Positions 23,646 to 28,906 of a DNA stretch of 28,906 nt are shown piece after piece. Under the pieces are notes generated by a model that was given only the letters and a program-made list of their open reading frames with translations, had not been told where the DNA came from and ran no database searches. A program made the translations under genes and the position numbers. The first letter of the stretch is position 1, and each line of letters opens with the position of its first letter. Origin of the DNA: Haliea sp. (GTDB taxonomy: Bacteria > Pseudomonadota > Gammaproteobacteria > Pseudomonadales > Halieaceae); the NCBI GenBank assembly GCA_016704305.1, contig JADJAL010000061.1, positions 1-28,906 of the forward strand. The letters run 5' to 3'.

Positions 23646-25310
23646 TCAGAGGCTCCTGGCGAACGGCGGTGATTCAAGTCCCACGCTACCGGAAAGTTGC
23701 GCACCGGCGCAAACTCCGGTGGCGCCGCTGAAGACGCCCGCACCGGTGCCAAACAGGAAGACGAAGACGTCTTGCGCCCCGGTTGGTGTGTTGGGCTTCA
23801 CGAAGACGTCCGCGGTGATGGTGTTCTCATCCACCACCACGATGTTGCTTAGCTTCGCATTCTGGGACAGCAGGTTCAGCCCCGGTAGCAGTTGGCGCCG
23901 GCGAAGGTCGCCGCCGTAGTGGCTCCGACGGGTAGTGATCCGGGGTGACGAAGTCACCGTCACCGCATGCAATGCTCACGAACACATCCCATTTTCCGTT
24001 AACGTCGCCATCAGCCAGATTGATGCTCCGCCGGCAAATGCCACGCAGCGTCTAATTGGCGGACACTCTTCCATAAAGCTGTCACCATTCGCCCGCACTT
24101 CGCGGCGCTTAGAGAAACACGGCTCGTCATTCCTGTGAGTCGATCATGGACGAACATGTCGTCCTTCGCGTTTGTGTCGTCCGGCACAAGATTGCTGGCG
24201 TCAGACGAGCAGGGGTAACGAAGCGGCTACCGGCAGAGATGTAAGGCCGGCCTGACTTTATTTGGCCCGTTACCGTCACCGCTGATGCTGGCAAGTTGGT
24301 TGCTGCCTGTTTCCGCATGTCGTGAACGTGGACATCCAGTGCCCGCAGCAGGTGGTTGCCGTGTGTTTGAATTGGAAAGATAGGCCACGAATCGGCCATT
24401 ATCGGATACCGATGGTGCGTAGCTGCTGGCAAACCAACCTTCGCCGGCATTGTTGAGACTCACGCGCCGCGTAGACCCCTGTTTGCCGATCATGTAACGA
24501 ATACATCTTCCTTTGTCGTATGCCGAGTTTATCGTTATTGTCGCCGGGGGCCAGGTTCGGGGCGGTCGACGTGAAGGCTACGAAGTAACGGCCGTCGGCT
24601 GACAAATCAACATGAAGACTATCCCCGTCGCCTGATTTCCCGCGCTGTCGACGCTGATCCGCGTAGTTACAGCGGTATTGCGATCATGCACAAATATATC
24701 ATCCGCGCCGCTGGTGCCGTTCTGGCACAAGGTTGGTCGCCCCAGACGAAAATGCAACGCAACGTCCGTCGGCGGAGATGTCGGGAGAACTGGCCCATCC
24801 ATTCAACGGGTTTCCCGCGCTGTCGACATTAACTCGTGTAGTTATCCCGCCAAGGGTGTCATGCACGAAACAAGTCTCTTGCCATTACTCGAATAAGTTG
24901 AGTAAACAAGATTGCTGGTATACGACTTAAATGCCACATACCGTCCGTCTGCTGAAATAGCAGGGTACTGGCTGGCCCATTGCCCTCGTTGTTTCGGGCT
25001 ATCAACACTAACGCGTGTTGTGGTGCCGGCTATGGTGTCGCGCATAAACACATCATCAGTCCCGGAGTCGTCGGGCACCGATTTGACGCGCTGGAATCAA
25101 AGACTATGTAGCGCGTTTTACGACAGCACCGGAGCGGAGCTACACTGTCATCACCCCTTGGGTAACATTGAATTTACACTGAGCAACGTAATCCAGTTGC
25201 AGCCAGATGCGGCCAGTGCCAGGCAAGCCGAAGCGTTAACGACGCGAAAATGGAATCTGATGAATTCCGATCCCAATATTTGTTTGCTCAGAGGTGGTCG
25301 CATATCATAA
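23646..25310 (-). CDS. Secreted PD40/TolB-like beta-propeller protein (frameshifted)
   Basis: Several minus-strand frames repeat one pattern: SADGRYVAF.S...NLV, then a TDDVFMRDT or DDIFVHDR turn, then TTRVSVDS.G.QA. This is the WD40-like PD40 repeat of TolB-type propellers. At least four repeats are visible (about 25080-24840, 24840-24600, 24600-24400, 24490-24240). The N-terminus near 25300 has a hydrophobic leader (ASACLALAASGC). The C-terminal part (23646-23970) reads LSNIVVVDENTITADVFVKPNTPTGAQDVFVF, resembling an IPT/Ig-like fold, and ends ESPPFARSL. Perhaps eight or more frame changes are needed, so the ends are approximate. It is likely a periplasmic or extracellular protein of unknown role. 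Confidence 0.6.
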
Positions 25311-25460
25311 TGTTTTATTATTCAGGTTGCGGCTCAAGTTTTAGTGTAGAACATCAATGACACTTTGTGCAGCGCACTGGACCGGCGATCCGTAAAACCG
25401 ATGATCGCCGCCTCCGTTATCGCCGTTCAACACTGCACGCCAATCGACCAGGAGATCACC

Positions 25461-25960
25461 ATGAAATCATTTTGCCTGTACCTGCTCAGCCTGCTGCTTC
25501 TGCCTGTCGCAGTGATGGCAGATGCATTGTCCGTGGGGGATATGGCCCCGGACTTCACCCTCGAAGCCACCGACGGCAAGACGTACACGTTGTCGGACTT
25601 CCGTGACAAACAGGCCGTGGTGATCGCCTGGTTTCCCAAGGCCTACACCCGCGGCTGCACCATCGAGTGCAAGTCGCTCGCCGAGAACGGACACCTGATC
25701 CGGAAGTACGACGTCACCTACTTCATGGCCAGCGTCGATCCACTGGAAGACAACAAAGGTTTTGCGAAGGAAACGGCGGATTTCCGCTGCTCAGCGACCC
25801 GACCAAAAGACCGCCGAAGCGTGCTGACGTGCTGGTGCCGGTCATGGGGTTTGCCAAGCGCCACACCTTCTACATCGGCAAGGATGGCCGCATTCTCAAG
25901 ATCGACACCGACATCAAGCCGGAAACCTCAGCCGAGGATATGGCGACAAAATATTGGTGA
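25461..25960 (+). CDS. Exported peroxiredoxin, AhpC/TSA-BCP type (frameshifted)
   Basis: ATG at 25461 begins a signal peptide (MKSFCLYLLSLLLLPVAVMA) followed by SVGDMAPDFTLEATDGKTYTLSDF and VVIAWFPKAYTRGCTIECKSL, the peroxidatic Cys region. A second Cys lies four residues later, a spacing near that of BCP-type enzymes. After frame changes near 25790 and 25820 the protein continues LLSDPTK, VLVPVMGFAKRHTFYIGKDGRILKID and ends AEDMATKYW at 25960. It should reduce peroxides in the periplasm. About 165 residues is a normal length. Confidence 0.85.
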
Positions 25961-26049
25961 ATCCGGCGTCGCAAGACGCTGATCACACGCTGGAACGCCG
26001 GTACGTAAACTCGCGGCTGCACGCGCTGCGATTGCCAGATGGACGTGTT

Positions 26050-26864
26050 TGCGACTCCAAGCCCCAGGCCTCGCCGGGCGGGCGTCTCTTTTGCGCTGGT
26101 CGTACCCTGACCGAACGCGCTGCATGCCAGCAATCGCATCGTCGCTGACAACCACCGACTGGAACACTTCCTGCTCATATCGCAGTGCCGTGCCAAAGCG
26201 CTGCATTGTCATTATTCGCAAGTATTCGCCTTAGGCCTGCAAGCGCCAGCGGCGATTTTTGCGCCAGATCGGCCGCCATTTCCAGCGCGGCATGGTGGGA
26301 TTGGGCCCGGCAGCCACCACGCGAATGATCGCACCGAGCTCGAACAGGCGCTGCACGGATTGCGGTTTGCCTGTGAGCACCAGTTCCGAGGCAACACTGC
26401 GGCCCGCCAACCGCGCCAGTCGGCTGCAGCCGCCGATTCCGGTGGTCAGCCTTACGTTGATTTCCGGCTGCGAAAAAGCGCGCCTGACTTCCATGATTCT
26501 CAGGTCACAGGCCCAGCCCAGCTCGGCGCCGCCACCAGAGCTATCGCCGGAAATGGCGGCGATGCTGATGACGCTCTCGTGCGTCAATTCGTCTATCGCG
26601 CTGAACCATCCCGTGCCGGAACCGGTTTGTCGCAGGCCCTGTATGCTTTTGATAAATCCCGGCAACCAGGCGTGCTTCCAGCCAGTGTCCCGCGAGTCCG
26701 GAAGCCAGCACTACCACGCGGGCGCTTCGCTCGCGACACTGCCGCAGTTGATGGGCGATGTCATCGACCGCCGCCCAACAGATCTGGTTCTCGCGCTTAG
26801 GGTCACTGAAAGTCAGCACCGCGATAGCGTCACCGGTCCAATCCACTGCCAATGAATGCGTCAA
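26050..26864 (-). CDS. Enoyl-CoA hydratase/isomerase (crotonase) family protein (frameshifted)
   Basis: Pieces in several frames follow the crotonase order: LAVDWTGDAIAVLTFSDPKREN near a TTG start at 26864, then FIKSIQGLRQTGS, ISIAAISGDSSGGGAELGWACDLR (oxyanion-hole region GxxxGGGAEL), FSQPEINVRLTTGIGGCSRLARLAG and SELVLTGK. Then, across frame changes, MAADLAQKSPLALAGLRRILANN and YEQEVFQSVVVSDDAIAGMQ. At least three frame changes are needed and the C-terminal end is approximate. It acts in CoA-ester metabolism, but the active-site acid residues vary, so hydratase versus isomerase activity is open. Confidence 0.75.
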
Positions 26865-26935
26865 ACGCTGCTCCGCTACACTAATTACACTACCGCATTG
26901 CCCTGCGGCTAACTTAGCACAGGGTAAAACACGGA

Positions 26936-27757
26936 TCACAGTTTGGAGAGCGGCTGCAAGAACTCTGCTATTGGCCAGATGGGCGCGTTTGAGACATCCG
27001 AAACACGCCCCGTTCGGCGGTTGGGCCGACTCGTCGTCTTGGCAAGCGCATTGCCGCAGGCAAGGTTCGCAGGCACGGCGACATCCATCCACTTGGGATT
27101 TTGGCAGTTTCAGGCTGCCCATCAACGCTACATAGTCCCGCTCACCGGGCAACTTCTGTAAAGCGCGGGTTGTACCGCCTTTCTTCGCCGATGGTGCTGC
27201 TCGTCCAGCCTTTGTAGTCGTGCGCCGGGTACACGCGCGTGGTGTCGGGAAAACGCAACAGGGAGTCGAACAGGCTGTGGTACTGATCGCTGGCGCTACC
27301 ATTTTGAAAATCGGTACGGCCGGTGCCGCGTATCAACAGAGTGTCGCCGGTAAAAGGTAACCGCCGGATGGACGCATCGTCGGATGCCGGCAGCAGGAAG
27401 CTGTAGGAATCGTCCGTGTGGCCCGGTGTGCGCAGGGCCTTGAGCGAGAGCGCGTGCCGAACTTGATGGTATCGCCGTCGCTGAAACTCTGGGGCCGATG
27501 CAACTATGCGGGCCGGTTCGCCCATCATGCTGATGCAACCGGTTTTGTCGCGCAGCGCGCCCAGCGCATTCGCTACGATCGGCGTGCACATGTCGAGCGC
27601 GGCAACCAGCGTGAGGTTCAGTTCGCGCAGCAGTTGCAGGTAGTGGTAATGACGGCATCGACCACCGGGTCGATCAGTATCGCTTCACGCGTCTGTTCGC
27701 AGCCCAGCAAGTACGTATAGGTTCCGGTGTCTGCGGAAAAGTTGACGAAAAAATCAT
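26936..27757 (-). CDS. MBL-fold persulfide dioxygenase, ETHE1-like (frameshifted)
   Basis: ATG at 27757 with AAGGAGAT upstream. The A6 run (27748-27753, a T run on the minus strand) needs one more base to give MIFFVNFSADTGTYTYLLGCEQ. Then LDMHVHADRSE (HxHxD motif), LKALRTPGHTDDSYSFLL, LPFTGDTLLIRGTGRTDFQNG and VYPAHDYKGWTSSTIGEE are all diagnostic for the ETHE1/Blh group, iron enzymes that oxidise glutathione persulfide to sulfite. A C-terminal piece, DYVALMGSLKLP.....DVAVPANLACG, also fits. The downstream end is approximate. It is 20 bp after the TSUP gene, which would export the sulfite formed. Confidence 0.82.
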
Positions 27758-27777
27758 GTGTATCTCCTTAGTGTCAT

Positions 27778-28580
27778 CTAACAAGGATCAAAAGCCGCCA
27801 TCGCCAGGATGGCAATCGCAAATAGTCAAGCCAAATACACTCCCGCCAGCCATCGCGCCAACAGGCTGCCGGAGCAACATGCCCCGACACCGCCGATGCC
27901 CAGTAGAGGAGTTGGTGCCAGTCCGTCGAGTGTATATCGATGTGGGCAGCGGCTGGGCCGATATAGCGGCAATGATGACCAGGATGTGGCGACAGCGCTG
28001 CGCATCGACACACCGTTGAGCTGGTTCAGAAGGGCACGATCATGAAGCCGCCGCCGACGCCGAACAGGCCTCACAGCAGGCCCGGTTAACACGCCGCCCG
28101 AGGTGAGGCCGGCCATGCAGTTGAAGCGCCAGCAGTCGAATTGTTGCGTCACCGAACCGGCATAGTAGTGCTTCGTTTGTTGAGTCGCTCTGCCGGCACG
28201 TATCATCACGCTGTTTTGCGGATCATGAATGCTCTGCCATAACATACGCAGCGCAATCAGCAGCGATAACGCGGAAAATCCCGCAGTCAGTGCTTGCGGT
28301 GAAATCTGAGTCGCCAGCAAACGCCCCATGGGCGCGGTGATAGCGCCGCTTCGGCACCGAACAGAATTGCGGGTATCCACAGGATCCTCGCGCTGCCCGA
28401 TGCGTTGGACCGAGCCTGACAGGCTGCTGACCGCCACCACCCCGAGCGCCAGGCCCGTGGCGCTCAGGGTCCAGGGATTCAGCAGTACCAACAGCAGCGG
28501 GACGGCAATCACAGAGAGCCGCCCGCACCGGTCAGGCCGAGCACCGCGCCTATCAGCAAACCGATGGCCAGTAGCAGCAT
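27778..28580 (-). CDS. TauE/SafE-family (TSUP) anion exporter (frameshifted)
   Basis: Starts MLLLAIGLLIGAVLGLTGAGGS, with the GxxxGGxS-type motif of the first TSUP repeat. After a one-base change it continues VIAVPLLLVLLNPWTLSATGLALGVVAVSSLSG, then ISPQALTAGFSALSLLIALRMLW. The second repeat reads GGGFMIVPFLNQLNGVSMRSAVATS and ends LFAIAILAMAAFDPC at TAG 27778-27780. An integral inner-membrane protein that probably exports sulfite or a related C1/S anion. Between a DUF2892 sulfurtransferase-like gene and a persulfide dioxygenase, a sulfide-detoxification role is well supported by context. Confidence 0.8.
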
Positions 28581-28599
28581 ACGCCGCCTAGGCCACAGC

Positions 28600-28906
28600 C
28601 ACCGATCCTGGTCATTCGGTTCCAGGGCATTTTCATCATTAACAGGCCGTGGAGGGCCGCACAAGACTGGTGGATGCCCCGCGAAAATCAATCCCGACGC
28701 GACGAACACGGAAAGCACTATCGCCGCAGGATGGATCAGCACGCTTGCAATAACGCCCAGCAGTACCAGGCTGCCCGCCGCAATGCGCACCTGTCGCTCG
28801 ATGGAAACAGGCTGCTTTTCACCCGTCGCCGCTGCCTGCGCAGGCGCGACCGCCTGGACGATCGCGATGTAAGGTTGGGAACCAGTGGACGTGGGCGCTG
28901 CGCGGC
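28600..28906 (-). CDS. DUF2892 region of a sulfurtransferase-like protein (partial)
   Basis: The frame is open to the window edge, so the 5' part is missing. SIERQVRIAAGSLVLLGVIASVLIHPAAIVLSVFVASGLIFAG is a DUF2892 double-helix membrane segment, as found after the rhodanese domain in YgaP-type proteins. MKMPWNRM in another frame is the expected C-terminal end. The rhodanese domain, if present, lies outside the window. It appears to be the first gene of a sulfurtransferase, TSUP exporter, persulfide dioxygenase operon. Confidence 0.6.

Overview
The window looks like chromosomal DNA of an aerobic, probably aquatic gammaproteobacterium. The pointers are a FucP-type sugar importer beside a GH10 xylanase lipoprotein, a paired acyl-CoA dehydrogenase operon, a PEP-CTERM protein, a sulfide-detoxification operon and RAYT/REP elements. 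A Halieaceae/Cellvibrionales-like origin is my inference; no taxonomic marker gene is present. I recognised no rRNA, tRNA or CRISPR array.

Layout. Positions 1-7000: a sugar/polysaccharide block with an AraC-type regulator, a lipoprotein, a RhaM-like mutarotase, an enolase-superfamily dehydratase, a FucP-like transporter and a GH10 xylanase. Every gene here carries frameshifts although conserved motifs survive. Positions 7100-8720: toxin-antitoxin-like pairs (higBA, DUF4160/DUF2442, parE with an addiction-module antitoxin), among copies of a roughly 75-bp interspersed repeat; both recognisable toxins are truncated at repeat copies. Positions 8796-11022: a 56-aa protein, a secreted M28 metallopeptidase and a membrane protein. 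Positions 11025-11504: a RAYT transposase unit with perfect 17-bp inverted ends and an internal deletion. Positions 11551-14287: a lower-GC block of four same-strand genes (HNH nuclease, Mrr-like restriction endonuclease, PIN-like protein, unknown protein) separated by two sites that look like integron attC sites. No integrase gene is seen, so this resembles a CALIN-type cassette remnant carrying possible defence genes. Positions 14513-17855: an SDR oxidoreductase divergent from two acyl-CoA dehydrogenases. Positions 17872-19970: perfect and nested REP palindromes around a PEP-CTERM gene and an unknown gene. Positions 19971-28906: a second frameshift-rich block with an EamA transporter, lipoprotein, methyltransferase, metallophosphoesterase, beta-propeller protein, peroxiredoxin, enoyl-CoA hydratase, and a persulfide dioxygenase/TSUP exporter/sulfurtransferase operon.

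Two signals deserve most attention. First, a palindromic repeat family with core GGGGTCAGAGTAAAAACTC, whose arms remain perfectly complementary outside the core even though the arm sequence differs at each locus. Second, the attC-like cassette remnant, in which nuclease, toxin and transposase genes are repeatedly cut at repeat boundaries. The dense frameshifts in both flanks, several of them explained by one missing base in a homopolymer, are more likely sequence errors than true gene decay. Flank genes are therefore annotated as frameshifted CDSs with approximate ends.
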